Source of the DNA: Myxococcales bacterium
Lineage (GTDB): Bacteria; Myxococcota; Bradymonadia; REDH01
Length of the DNA stretch: 14,697 nucleotides
Direction: 5' to 3'
Assembly: GCA_018970625.1 (NCBI GenBank)
Contig: JAGWVZ010000036.1
Location: 1 to 14,697, forward strand
The position numbers were made by a program, and so were the translations under genes. Positions 7,089-14,697 of this stretch are shown here, one piece after another (the first letter of the stretch is position 1; the number at the start of each line of letters is the position of its first letter). The notes beneath the pieces were generated by a model that saw only the letters and a list, made by a program, of their open reading frames with translations, made no database searches and was not told the origin of the DNA.

Positions 7089-8138
7089 ATGTCAGTCCCC
7101 CTTTACACATTGCAGCCCAGAGCGTTGACGGTGCTGTTTGGCGACCTGGAGAATCAGGCGTTGAACGAAACACACGTGTTGCCAGGCACCCCGGGTTCAT
7201 TGCTGGAGCGCGAGAACGCCGGCGGTTTTCGCTTTTACGCCAGACAGTACTACGACGCCGACGGCAGGAAACGGGAGCAGTACGTGGCGGGGCCGATCGG
7301 CCAGCCCGCGGCCGACGCCGCCGCGGCGGTCATGCGAACGCGGCTTGAGCAGCTTCGTCGCACACTCGCGGATATTCGTCTGCTGGGCCGATCGGGATAT
7401 CAGGTGGCGGATGCACGGGCGTTCGCAACCCTGGCAAGCCTTCATAACCATGGCGTGTTTCGGGCTGGTGGGGTGGTGGTTGGATCGCATGCAATGGGAA
7501 TTCTGCTGAATCAGCTGGGTTGCCGAGCGGCAGCCTATGCGACTGAAGACGTTGACCTGGCGCGCCCACAGCCGCTCGCGTTTGCGGAGCTTCCAGCGAA
7601 AAGCCTGCTGGAAATGCTGCAGGATTCGGGGATTTCGTTTGTGGAGGTCCCTGCCATGAGCCATCAGTTGCCCTCGACTGCGTGGAAAGAGCCGGGCCGA
7701 AGCCGATTTCATGTGGATCTTCTGGTTCCCTCGCCGGACGACAGCTTCCCGATCGTTCCTGTTCCGGAGCTGCGGGCGCACGCGCTCGGACTACCATTTT
7801 TGAAGTACCTGCTGGGCGAAACACAGGCGGCTCTTCTGGTTTCTCGTGAAGGCTGTTGCATGGTGCGCGTACCTGTTCCTGAGAGGTTTGCCGTACACAA
7901 AATGCTGGTGTCACAGTTGCGAACCGAGCGTTCGGCGAAGTCAGGAAAGGAACTGCTGCAGGCAGCCATCCTGCTTTCGGTGCTTGCTGAACATCACCCC
8001 GGCGCGATCGAAGATGCTCTGGAAGCTGCCCCGGAGAGCGCTACTCGTCACCTGCGTGCGGCGGCAGAACAGATTCGCCACCTTGTCGAGCCGGCCCACC
8101 CGCGGGTGGTGGAGCTGTTGCATGCCGCGCTTCCGTGA
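7089..8138 (+). CDS. GSU2403-like nucleotidyltransferase-fold protein
   Basis: A 349-residue protein that I place in the NTP_transf_8 / GSU2403 group of the nucleotidyltransferase superfamily. The core is VVVGSHAM (131-136 region) with G132-S133, followed 20 residues later by EDVDLA with carboxylates D154 and D156. A third acidic residue, D210 in FHVDLLVP, completes the usual metal triad. RFAVHKMLVSQLR (267-278) is a conserved-looking helical segment after the core. The N-terminal 120 residues are mostly helical, with LPGTPGSLLERENAGGFRFYARQYYDADGRK resembling the family's entry region. The superfamily includes toxin enzymes of the AbiEii / MNT kind, but this group's biochemical role is not established. 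No antitoxin-like small gene is visible beside it. It follows the restriction gene and is preceded by the palindromic array, which may control it. Confidence 0.75.
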   Translation: MSVPLYTLQPRALTVLFGDLENQALNETHVLPGTPGSLLERENAGGFRFYARQYYDADGRKREQYVAGPIGQPAADAAAAVMRTRLEQLRRTLADIRLLGRSGYQVADARAFATLASLHNHGVFRAGGVVVGSHAMGILLNQLGCRAAAYATEDVDLARPQPLAFAELPAKSLLEMLQDSGISFVEVPAMSHQLPSTAWKEPGRSRFHVDLLVPSPDDSFPIVPVPELRAHALGLPFLKYLLGETQAALLVSREGCCMVRVPVPERFAVHKMLVSQLRTERSAKSGKELLQAAILLSVLAEHHPGAIEDALEAAPESATRHLRAAAEQIRHLVEPAHPRVVELLHAALP

Positions 8139-8321
8139 TGCGCCGGAACCTACCGTATCGTGGAGTCGACGGCGTTTGACGTTTGTGTTGTTTGGTCATG
8201 GCAATGTGGAGTGGCACGAGATGGAATGTATTGACTATGCTCTCCCGACTTCGGCAGAAGCCGTTGCTGGAGGCGCTCGCGTGTACCGAGCTGGTAGCCG
8301 TCCCTGACAACAAGGCATGTG

Positions 8322-9116
8322 ATGTTTGATTTGCTCCGCGCGAGGTTCTGGATTGGTGGGACAGCGGCTGTTTCGTGGGCTTTGTGTGTTGCAGCTGCGT
8401 GTGGTGACGACAGTGCAGAGACCGTCGAGGCGGACGCTGATCTGGCGGATACGGTGGGACAGGAGGACGGGTCTGCGGCGACTGACAGCAGCGACGATCT
8501 GGGTGGTTCCGACAGCGGCGATGGCGCCGATACGGCACAGCCGGCGTTCTGCCCAACGCCCAACCCCGCCTTTTTGGCGGGATGTGAGCCGGTACTCCCG
8601 AATTGCGATGCCACGACATCACAGGTGATGGCGGAGTCGTTCCGGGGAACGTTTGGCTCGGTGGGCCCCGACGGTAGCTGTCAGAGCGAATGGCCGGACC
8701 TTTGGCTCGCCAACTGCACGGAACCATTGCCCCCCGGCGTGCCTGACCTGCGGGGTTTGTGGGCCGACGAAGGCCATGTCGAGCGTGTGGAGCAGTGCGG
8801 AAATCTGGTGATCATTGTCGGTGATAATTACACGCATGGCGGTTATGCCACGGGCCTCGCCGAGGACGGCGTGAATGACGTGCGAGCCGATGGCACTTGC
8901 GAGCAGCCGATTCAGGTGGCGCTTCGCTTTGTGGATAACGCGTTGCAGTTTGTGGTGGCTGACAACGTCGTGGTGACACGCACGCTTGAGCCGGCCGCCG
9001 ATGGCGCGGATGAGCTGGTCTGGCGATTTGGGCCGGGGTTATCCGAGGTGGCGCGCATGCGCCGCTATTGTAGCCTGGCCGATATTCCACCCACGGCGGT
9101 GAGCGGCCTGCCCTAG
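8322..9116 (+). CDS. Cys-rich predicted lipoprotein of unknown function
   Basis: From the ATG at 8322 the protein has 264 residues; a GTG at 8319 is also in frame, but AAGG at 8312-8315 is better placed for the ATG. Residues 1-26 form a signal peptide (RAR, then a hydrophobic core) ending in AAA-C27, a slightly atypical lipobox. The mature protein opens with GDDSAE and a linker rich in Asp, Ser, Thr and Gly to about residue 73. This style is typical of outer-membrane lipoproteins in Myxococcota. The remaining 190 residues contain eight Cys, enough for four disulfides, in a probably beta-rich domain with a strand-like stretch CGNLVIIVGDNY. I do not recognise the family. It converges on the DUF1415-like gene with overlapping stops. 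Confidence 0.8.
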   Translation: MFDLLRARFWIGGTAAVSWALCVAAACGDDSAETVEADADLADTVGQEDGSAATDSSDDLGGSDSGDGADTAQPAFCPTPNPAFLAGCEPVLPNCDATTSQVMAESFRGTFGSVGPDGSCQSEWPDLWLANCTEPLPPGVPDLRGLWADEGHVERVEQCGNLVIIVGDNYTHGGYATGLAEDGVNDVRADGTCEQPIQVALRFVDNALQFVVADNVVVTRTLEPAADGADELVWRFGPGLSEVARMRRYCSLADIPPTAVSGLP

Positions 9117-9835
9117 CGCCCGGCGGCTTCACGGTTCCAAGAGACCAACTCCACCCCGGCCGCGCGCAGCGCGTTGGCGGCTTCTTCGGCGAGCGCGTGC
9201 AGCGCCCCTTCGACGGACGCTCGGCCGGCCGCCATGACATGTTCGAAGTTGGTGCGGGTGATGGCGTCGCTGATGGATTCACGCACCGGCTGCTGCAACA
9301 GCGCATGAAACTCGGGGCTGCCCGGCGACACGAATCGGTCGGCGTTGTCGCGGCCCTTCTTGACGCGCGCCAGCGCATCCAGCCGCACAAATTGAATCGC
9401 CGGCAACGGTGAGCGACGCAGCAATGGAATCAGGCCGGGCGCGGTTTCGTGGCGCACGGTCAGCTGTGGGTGAAATGCCGCCAGCGCCAGCACCGAGCGA
9501 CCGCCGCGCAACGCCTGAAACTCATCGAGCAGCTGTTTGGCGCGGTGCTCCCAGTCGGCCGCCGCACACACGACGCGCGGCACGACGATCTGCATGACCT
9601 CGGCGTCGGGAGCATCCGCGAATTCGAGCAACCACGCCGGCAATTCGTGCCAGTGTGTAAGCGGATCGCCGATCGATGGGGCACAGGCCAGCGCTTTCAG
9701 CGTGGTACGCCCTGCCAGCCGCGATGAGCGGGCAAACGGGCACCAGCCGGCGCCTTCGATGAAGGTGCCGACCCAGCGGGAATGGTAGTCGAGCGCGATC
9801 TGCACGGCGGTAGCGGTCATCGTTCGACGTGTCAC
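9113..9835 (-). CDS. DUF1415-like protein
   Basis: From a GTG at 9835 the product has 240 residues. That start has AGGA (9840-9843) four bases upstream; an in-frame ATG at 9820 is the alternative and would remove five residues. The frame is open to 10063, but the extra part is Arg/Cys-rich and unlike protein. The N-terminal pattern RWVGTFIEGAGWCPFARSSRLAGRT (W31-C32-P33-F34-A35) matches the CPFA signature of DUF1415. Later AAFHPQL and RRSPLPAIQFVRLDAL match the family's FHP and SP-P segments. The function of DUF1415 is not known. No signal peptide or membrane segment is seen, so it is probably cytoplasmic. Confidence 0.65.
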   Translation of the reverse strand: MTRRTMTATAVQIALDYHSRWVGTFIEGAGWCPFARSSRLAGRTTLKALACAPSIGDPLTHWHELPAWLLEFADAPDAEVMQIVVPRVVCAAADWEHRAKQLLDEFQALRGGRSVLALAAFHPQLTVRHETAPGLIPLLRRSPLPAIQFVRLDALARVKKGRDNADRFVSPGSPEFHALLQQPVRESISDAITRTNFEHVMAAGRASVEGALHALAEEAANALRAAGVELVSWNREAAGR

Positions 9836-10189
9836 CCATTCCTGCGCGCGGGTCAACGGACGCGAGATTGCGAAAAAATGCTCATGAGTCCCAAAAAAGT
9901 ATCGCGAGCGCGCATCCGTGCCGCGGTCGGCGCATCTGTATGGTTGGCTCGACCCTGTGGCATCTTTACCTTCACGCCCACCGCGGAGGGGATAGCACCG
10001 CGGTCTTCGGCACCTGAGGGTGCCGAGCTGATGCACCTGGAGCCGCCGGGGCATCAGAACCACCGGACGTGAACGCCACGCGATCCCTGCTCACCACGAC
10101 AGCGAGCGGGGGTCGTCCATTTTTGCTGTGCTGCAGGCTGGACACGCCGCTGCAGCAATCCTGTGAGGGCAGGGCGTGCGTGGGTCAGC
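9836..10189. other. 354-bp intergenic region with two short hairpins, no gene
   Basis: Nothing here reads as a gene on either strand. Two inverted repeats stand out: TCGGCACC / GGTGCCGA with loop TGAG (10007-10026) and TGCTGCAG / CTGCAGCA with a 13-base loop (10129-10157). Neither is followed by a T-run on the minus strand, where a terminator for the Mpo1-like gene would be needed. A minus-strand run of six T follows GCGATAC near 9890-9900, with only a poor stem before it. Confidence 0.5.
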
Positions 10190-10672
10190 TCAGGCGAGCT
10201 TCTTGCGCAGCTGCTTGAGATCCCACGCTGGGCCGGCGATGAAGCCCAGCGGATCATCGGCGAAAGCGGGGGCCGCTTTTTCGTATACGCCGTGGCCAAT
10301 GAAGTTCAGGCCCCAGCCGAAGGCGAACGCGCCGGCCGACACGGCCCACACGGGTCGATAGGGTTTGGCTGCCAGGAGTCCGACGGTGCCACCGATAATG
10401 ATCGGGATGCCGATGACGTGTAGCAGGCGGTTGGTGGGGTGCTGATGGGTGCTCTCGTAGAAAGACTCCGACCACGCCCAGCGATCGGCGAACGTGCCAT
10501 TGAACTCAGGGTGAGAGGCGCGCCAGGTGGTTTCGAGGCCCGAGAGCCCCCGCGCCACCAGACTCACGGCGGTCATTTTGCGACCCGCTAGCAAGGCGAG
10601 CATTCCTCCCGCTGTGAGCGCCAGATCTCGTTTTTTGGGGTCGGCGATGAGGTTGGCGAGCGTCGCGATCAT
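10190..10672 (-). CDS. Mpo1-like / DUF962 membrane protein
   Basis: A 160-residue protein. The signature is FYESTHQHPTNRLLHVIGIP (71-90), with H76, H78, N81, H85 and the G-x-P turn. It is followed by a hydrophobic stretch and the second signature NFIGHGVYEKAAPAF (H127, E131). This pattern is that of the Mpo1 family; yeast Mpo1 is an iron-dependent dioxygenase of 2-hydroxy fatty acids in phytosphingosine breakdown. Bacterial homologues (DUF962) are mostly uncharacterised. Hydrophobic segments at about 18-42, 86-102 and 108-125 indicate an integral inner-membrane protein with the His cluster near the membrane face. It lies 51 bases downstream of the amidase gene on the same strand and could be co-transcribed. 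AGG eight to ten bases before the ATG is a weak ribosome binding site. Confidence 0.8.
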   Translation of the reverse strand: MIATLANLIADPKKRDLALTAGGMLALLAGRKMTAVSLVARGLSGLETTWRASHPEFNGTFADRWAWSESFYESTHQHPTNRLLHVIGIPIIIGGTVGLLAAKPYRPVWAVSAGAFAFGWGLNFIGHGVYEKAAPAFADDPLGFIAGPAWDLKQLRKKLA

Positions 10673-10723
10673 GGGGTGCCTGTGGGGGTCGGTATAGGGA
10701 AGCAGAGCGCGTGTGTGTAAGCG

Positions 10724-13207
10724 CTATGCGTCTGTGGTCAAACGAAAATCTCGCCGGCGGCGTAAAGCGAGCAGGGCGAGTGCGGTGAGTGGAAGCGCGG
10801 CGCCGGGCGTGTTGACGGTGCTACAGGAGCTGGAACGTTTGACCTGCGTGCTGTCGTTGTCGCGGTCGTCGTCGGGCCGTGGCGCCGGGTCGCGGTCGGG
10901 AACAGGATCGGGGTCAGCGGCGTCTGATTCGCCTGCGTTATCCGGGGTTGCGTCCGACGTGGTGTCGGATGAGCTGCCAGCGTCCGCATCGCCTGCGTCG
11001 GGAACACCGGCGTCGCCTGAGCCGGCATCTTCGCCTGTCGTACCGCCGCCCTGCACATCGGTGAACGGGCCGTCGTAGAATGCGACGCGTGGGTCCGAGG
11101 TGCTGCCGTCGCCAGGGGCCTGAAAATAGAGTGCGTCCACGTCGTACCAGGTGTTCAGGTCGGTCCCGATGCGTGCGTCTGTGGCGAGCGCGAGTCGTAC
11201 GGCCCGGATCTCGCCTCGCCATTCCGGGTGTTCATCGAGGGCGACGCGTGCGGTATGCAACGTGCCGTCGCCAGGCATCTGGAAGGTGAGCGTGCGTGTG
11301 GAATCAAACGTCTGGCCATCTGCGGCCCACCAGATCTGCAGGGTGTGCACACCTTCATAGGCGCGGTGCTGCAGCACCAGCTCGGTAAGTCGGTCGGCGT
11401 CGATGCGGGTCCAGCCGGGTGAGTCGATGGTCGGGTTGGGTCCGACGGCGCGGGCCGCGAGCATGCCCTCGCCGTTGAGGCCGAGCGTGGCGAGATTTGT
11501 TGGGTCGGCGTTGGTCCAGCCCTCGACATTTTCGGGGTCGTCGGCCGCATCAAAGAGCCATGCGTCTTTGCTGAGCACGTCGAACTCGTTGAAGTCATTC
11601 ACGTTTCTGCCGATCAGATTCAAGGCCGGGGCGGTCTCGAAGGAGGTCTGCGGCCCGTAGACGTCGGTGATGGTGCGTAGCCAGCTACGTACATCGGGCT
11701 GGTCGATTCGCCCGATACTGGCAGGTCCGGCTGCCAGCGACAGCAGCACCCGTTTGGTTTCGCGCGGCGAGAAGGCGTGCATCATCAGACGGCCGGCCGA
11801 ATCCAGGCCGTCACGGGGAGGGTTCGCCGGTTCCGAGTCGGCGCTGTTGAGTGTCCAGGTGGCACGGTCGTAGCCGGGATGGTCGGTTGAGATGGTCCAG
11901 TTGGTAGCGCCCAGATAGGGAGAATCGAAGGCGAAGCCCAGCTCAACGCCTCGTATCGGCGACGGCGAGTTATTCGTCAGCAGCACCTCGGCCTGAAAGG
12001 TCTGCCCTTCGACGACATCGGGAACGCCCGCAGATGAACCCTGCGTGAGCAGATCGGAGAGACCGACCGCGCGCGCATCCAGCTCGACCGCCCATGCGGC
12101 TGGTTCGGGCTCCGGGTCCACCGTTCCTCCGCCGCTGGCGGCCGCGATGATATCGCCGAGTCGCGGATACAGCGCGTTTCCGGGGCATTCGGTGCTGCCC
12201 CACTCCCGATGCCCGCGTACCCGATCACGATTCAGGGGAATCGCGAAGGTATCGCTGAGCCATTTTACAATGTCGCCGCCGGCTTCGATCATGTTGGCCG
12301 GCGGAACGATGGTCGAGAACGTGCCAATGTAGCTGATGCCCACATTGTTGGTGTTCGCGCCACCGGCGTGTGCTCCGACGCGCTCTTCGCTGCTACGGCC
12401 CTGATAGACGCGCCCATCGGCCCCGACCAGGAAGTGATACCCGATGTCACACCAGCCGTTGGTGTTCACATGGTACGCCTGAATGGCGCGCAGTCGCTGC
12501 GCGACGCTCATGGAGTCGGGGGTCGGTGAAACCGTGTGGTGGATGGTCAGCCAGTACGGGTCGTGTACATCGCCGCAGATGCGGCCCGGGTCGGTCGCGC
12601 CCCAGGCGGCACGGGTGACCACAAAACCTGGCAACGTGGCAGCCTGTCCGACCGTGGCGAAGTCGCCCTCGCGCGCGGCGGGCGCTTGCGGCGCAGCGAA
12701 CGCGGGTGTCGTGACGGGAATGTGTGGCAGGGCGGTGGTGGTCGCACGCAGGTGCTCCGGAACGAGCACTTCCTCGTAGAACTGGGTTCGCAGGAACTGC
12801 ACACCGTCGGCGTCCATGATACGGATCGCGGTGGCCTCGTGCGGGGGCAGAACGTGGCCCACGTGGGCCATGCCCTCGCGCCAGGTCAGGGTGACCGGTT
12901 GCGGTTCTGACCAGATTCCGTCTTGATCCCGGGTGCTTACCTGAAGTGCCCCACTGGGTTCGCGATCGTACATGAAGCCAATTTGCCGGAACGGAACGTC
13001 CTGCGTCAGCTCGATGGTGCCGTTGACAGTGGCAGCGGTGACGTCGGCGGCCGAAAGCAGCGCCATCACGTGACCATGGGCATCGCCCTGGTCGTGTGGC
13101 TCCTGAATGGCTGGTTCGTTCGCAACGACCGGCAGCGTGCCTTCGTCCGATGCGGCGCACGCGCCAAGAAAGAGCAGAGCAACAGGTTGAATGTGACGAG
13201 CGCGCAT
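10724..13207 (-). CDS. PGRP-type N-acetylmuramoyl-L-alanine amidase lipoprotein with MYXO-CTERM-like tail
   Basis: From the ATG at 13207 (GGAG eight bases upstream) the protein has 827 residues. Residues 1-16 are a short lipoprotein signal ending LGA-C17. An N-terminal beta-rich region covers about 50-150. The amidase_2 / PGRP domain (about 194-355) has the TRAAWGA entry, zinc ligands H223 (in TIHHT), H333 and C341 (in RGHREW and TECPG), and a conserved GYHF. It should cut the bond between N-acetylmuramate and L-alanine in peptidoglycan. A CARDB-like beta domain (about 372-495) and a jelly-roll-like module (about 540-697) probably bind wall glycans or surfaces. An Asp-rich linker (720-790) then leads to C795, a hydrophobic helix (803-815) and RRRR (816-819), resembling a MYXO-CTERM sorting tail. 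Upstream ATGs to 13351 give an implausible Cys/Pro-rich leader. It diverges from ttcA. Confidence 0.9.
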   Translation of the reverse strand: MRARHIQPVALLFLGACAASDEGTLPVVANEPAIQEPHDQGDAHGHVMALLSAADVTAATVNGTIELTQDVPFRQIGFMYDREPSGALQVSTRDQDGIWSEPQPVTLTWREGMAHVGHVLPPHEATAIRIMDADGVQFLRTQFYEEVLVPEHLRATTTALPHIPVTTPAFAAPQAPAAREGDFATVGQAATLPGFVVTRAAWGATDPGRICGDVHDPYWLTIHHTVSPTPDSMSVAQRLRAIQAYHVNTNGWCDIGYHFLVGADGRVYQGRSSEERVGAHAGGANTNNVGISYIGTFSTIVPPANMIEAGGDIVKWLSDTFAIPLNRDRVRGHREWGSTECPGNALYPRLGDIIAAASGGGTVDPEPEPAAWAVELDARAVGLSDLLTQGSSAGVPDVVEGQTFQAEVLLTNNSPSPIRGVELGFAFDSPYLGATNWTISTDHPGYDRATWTLNSADSEPANPPRDGLDSAGRLMMHAFSPRETKRVLLSLAAGPASIGRIDQPDVRSWLRTITDVYGPQTSFETAPALNLIGRNVNDFNEFDVLSKDAWLFDAADDPENVEGWTNADPTNLATLGLNGEGMLAARAVGPNPTIDSPGWTRIDADRLTELVLQHRAYEGVHTLQIWWAADGQTFDSTRTLTFQMPGDGTLHTARVALDEHPEWRGEIRAVRLALATDARIGTDLNTWYDVDALYFQAPGDGSTSDPRVAFYDGPFTDVQGGGTTGEDAGSGDAGVPDAGDADAGSSSDTTSDATPDNAGESDAADPDPVPDRDPAPRPDDDRDNDSTQVKRSSSCSTVNTPGAALPLTALALLALRRRRDFRLTTDA

Positions 13208-13399
13208 GAAGAAGCTCCAGCGTTCCGACCATCTGTACAAAACAGCGCGGGGCGATTTCACCTGATTCGACGGGCATGTGCAATACCCGGATGGGCTGCA
13301 GGTGCAGGTTTTGTAAGGTCTTGCCATAGGGTTTCCGGCACCGGGTTGCATCCGCCGGGCGACGTGCTAGAGCCGCCGCGCCTCAATCCCGGCACGGCC

Positions 13400-14257
13400 A
13401 TGAACCACGCAGCTTCACCCCCGTCTTCCATGGAACGCCGCCTTCTGCGCGAGGTGATGCGAGCCAACAAACAATGGCACCTGATTGAGCCCGATGATCG
13501 GGTGATGGTGTGTCTGTCTGGCGGCAAAGATTCGTACGCGCTGCTGGCGCTGCTGCAGAAATTGCAGACGATCGTGCCGTTTCGGTTTTCGCTGGTCGCG
13601 GTGAACCTGGATCAGGGTCACCCGGGGTTTCCGCAGCACATGATCGCCGAGCACTGCGAAGCGGTTGGCGTCGAGCACAAAATGCTGAGTGTGGACACCT
13701 ATTCGATTGTTCTGGAGAAGACGCCGGAAGGAAAAGCGTACTGCTCCATGTGCTCACGCCTGCGCCGTGGCATTCTGTACAACGCGGCGGTGGAGCTGGG
13801 TTGCACCAAGATTGCGCTGGGTCACCACCGCGATGACCTGATTGAGACCGCGCTGCTGAATCTGTTTTATGCAGGCAAGCTGGGTTCCATGCCGCCCCGC
13901 CTGCAGAGCGACGATGGCAGAAATACGGTGATTCGTCCGCTGGCTTTCTGCGCGGAAGACGACGTGGCGGCCTATGCTGGCGAAATGAAATTCCCGATTG
14001 TGCCCTGCAACCTGTGCGGCTCACAGGACGGGCTTCATCGGCAGAAAATCAAATTGCTGCTGTCTGAGCTTGAGGCCCATAATCCCAAGATAAAGGGCAA
14101 TATGCTGGCTGCCCTGGGCAATATTCAGGTGAGCCATTTGCTGGACCTCGATTTACGTCGCGCGGTGGGTGAATCTCCCACGTGGGACCCGTATCTGGAC
14201 CCGGCGCCGCCTGTTGCCCAGGTCTCCAAATCTGCGGATTCGACCGACGGAGAATAA
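13400..14257 (+). CDS. ttcA: tRNA 2-thiocytidine(32) synthetase
   Basis: A 285-residue protein that installs 2-thiocytidine at position 32 of certain tRNAs, using ATP and an iron-sulfur cluster. The ATP-pyrophosphatase PP-loop SGGKDS is at 40-45. The cluster cysteines are C115 and C118 (CSMC) and C206 in PCNLCGS, with C203 nearby. GHHRDDLIETALLNLFYAGKLGSMPPRL is the family hallmark. The frame is open back to 12923, but the first 159 codons overlap the amidase gene on the other strand and look non-coding. MNHAAS is chosen as start although no clear ribosome binding site precedes it; an ATG at 13430 is possible. purL begins two bases after its stop codon. Confidence 0.95.
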   Translation: MNHAASPPSSMERRLLREVMRANKQWHLIEPDDRVMVCLSGGKDSYALLALLQKLQTIVPFRFSLVAVNLDQGHPGFPQHMIAEHCEAVGVEHKMLSVDTYSIVLEKTPEGKAYCSMCSRLRRGILYNAAVELGCTKIALGHHRDDLIETALLNLFYAGKLGSMPPRLQSDDGRNTVIRPLAFCAEDDVAAYAGEMKFPIVPCNLCGSQDGLHRQKIKLLLSELEAHNPKIKGNMLAALGNIQVSHLLDLDLRRAVGESPTWDPYLDPAPPVAQVSKSADSTDGE

Positions 14258-14259
14258 CC

Positions 14260-14697
14260 ATGTTGCTGACGATTCCCGGCTCCTCGGCGCTCTCTGCTTT
14301 TCGCCATGCCCGTACGTTGCACCAGTTGCAGGCGGTCGTGTCGTCGGTTCGTGACGTGCAGGCGGTGTATTTGCATCTCGCGCATGTGCAGGGCGATATT
14401 TCGCCTGAGCATCGCGCGGTGCTCGGCCAACTGCTTACGTATGGGCCGCGTGAGGAGGCAGGCGCGCACGCTGGCGTGGGCGTCCATCGGAGCATGGTGG
14501 TGTTTCCCCGCCCGGGTACGATCTCTCCCTGGTCAAGCAAGGCGACTGATATCGCGCGACAATGCGGATTGCTGGAAATTGCGCGCATGGAGCGTGGCGT
14601 GCTGTGGACGGTCACCTTTGCAGAAGCGCCAACGGAGCGTGAGCTTCAGGACGTTTGTGCGCAGCTGCACGACCGCATGGTCGAGGCTGTGCTGACC
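14260..14697 (+). CDS. purL: Phosphoribosylformylglycinamidine synthase, N-terminal part
   Basis: An open frame of 146 codons runs off the right edge of the window. The protein begins MLLTIPGSSALSAFR and contains VYLHLAH, LLTYGP, then PRPGTISPWSSKATDIA (about 86-102), CGL and ERGV. It ends with LHDRMVEAVLT. These match the N-terminal FGAM synthase linker domain of the long, E. coli-type PurL, which is about 1300 residues long. The enzyme makes formylglycinamidine ribonucleotide in purine synthesis using glutamine and ATP. GGAG (14249-14252), seven bases before the ATG, is a good ribosome binding site. The ATG lies two bases after the ttcA stop, so the pair is probably one operon. Confidence 0.95.
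   Translation, partial: MLLTIPGSSALSAFRHARTLHQLQAVVSSVRDVQAVYLHLAHVQGDISPEHRAVLGQLLTYGPREEAGAHAGVGVHRSMVVFPRPGTISPWSSKATDIARQCGLLEIARMERGVLWTVTFAEAPTERELQDVCAQLHDRMVEAVLT

Noticed and set aside
10129..10157. Terminator for the Mpo1-like gene
   Set aside because: The stem is good, but on the minus strand it is followed by an A-run, not a T-run.
12447..13283. 278-codon minus-strand frame overlapping the amidase gene
   Set aside because: Arg/His/Cys-rich translation in an alternative frame of the amidase domain region; the amidase frame carries all zinc ligands.
12923..13399. Long N-terminal extension of ttcA
   Set aside because: It overlaps the start of the amidase gene on the other strand, and TtcA proteins begin shortly before the PP-loop.

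Overview
The window reads as a chromosomal segment of a GC-rich (roughly 60%) bacterium, probably a member of the Myxococcota / former Deltaproteobacteria, possibly Bradymonadia-like. The clues are two predicted lipoproteins whose lipid-anchored ends lead into Asp/Thr/Ser/Gly-rich linkers, and a secreted amidase ending in an Asp-rich linker, a Cys, a hydrophobic stretch and an Arg cluster, which resembles a MYXO-CTERM sorting tail. This placement is inference from protein style; no rRNA or tRNA is visible.

Left part (1-2320): the 3' end of a family-5 glycoside hydrolase gene (+) converges, with 5 bases between stop codons, on a minus-strand pair trpS -> Nudix hydrolase. The pair overlaps by ATGA, so translation is probably coupled. 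Upstream of trpS lies a 125-bp compound tandem repeat (2526 to about 2957) holding seven stem-loops, three and a half units in all. It sits between the divergent trpS and restriction-modification genes.

Middle (3191-9116): one large gene encodes a single-chain restriction-modification enzyme of the MmeI (type IIL/IIG) kind, with PD-ExK nuclease, N6-adenine methylase, specificity domain and a C-terminal helical tail. After a 376-bp non-coding gap with two structured elements, including four copies of an 11-base half-site arranged as palindromes, comes a GSU2403-like nucleotidyltransferase-fold protein and then a Cys-rich lipoprotein of unknown function. The restriction enzyme, the orphan nucleotidyltransferase and the repeats around them look like an accessory, defence-flavoured insert in a housekeeping neighbourhood.

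Right part (9113-14697): the lipoprotein gene converges on a minus-strand DUF1415-like gene with overlapping stop codons (CTAG). Further right on the minus strand are an Mpo1/DUF962-like membrane protein and, upstream of it, a large PGRP-type peptidoglycan amidase lipoprotein. Divergent from the amidase is a plus-strand pair ttcA (tRNA 2-thiocytidine synthetase) -> purL. The purL start is 3 bases after the ttcA stop codon's first base and the gene runs off the window end.

No CRISPR array, insertion sequence, integrase or RNA gene could be supported.
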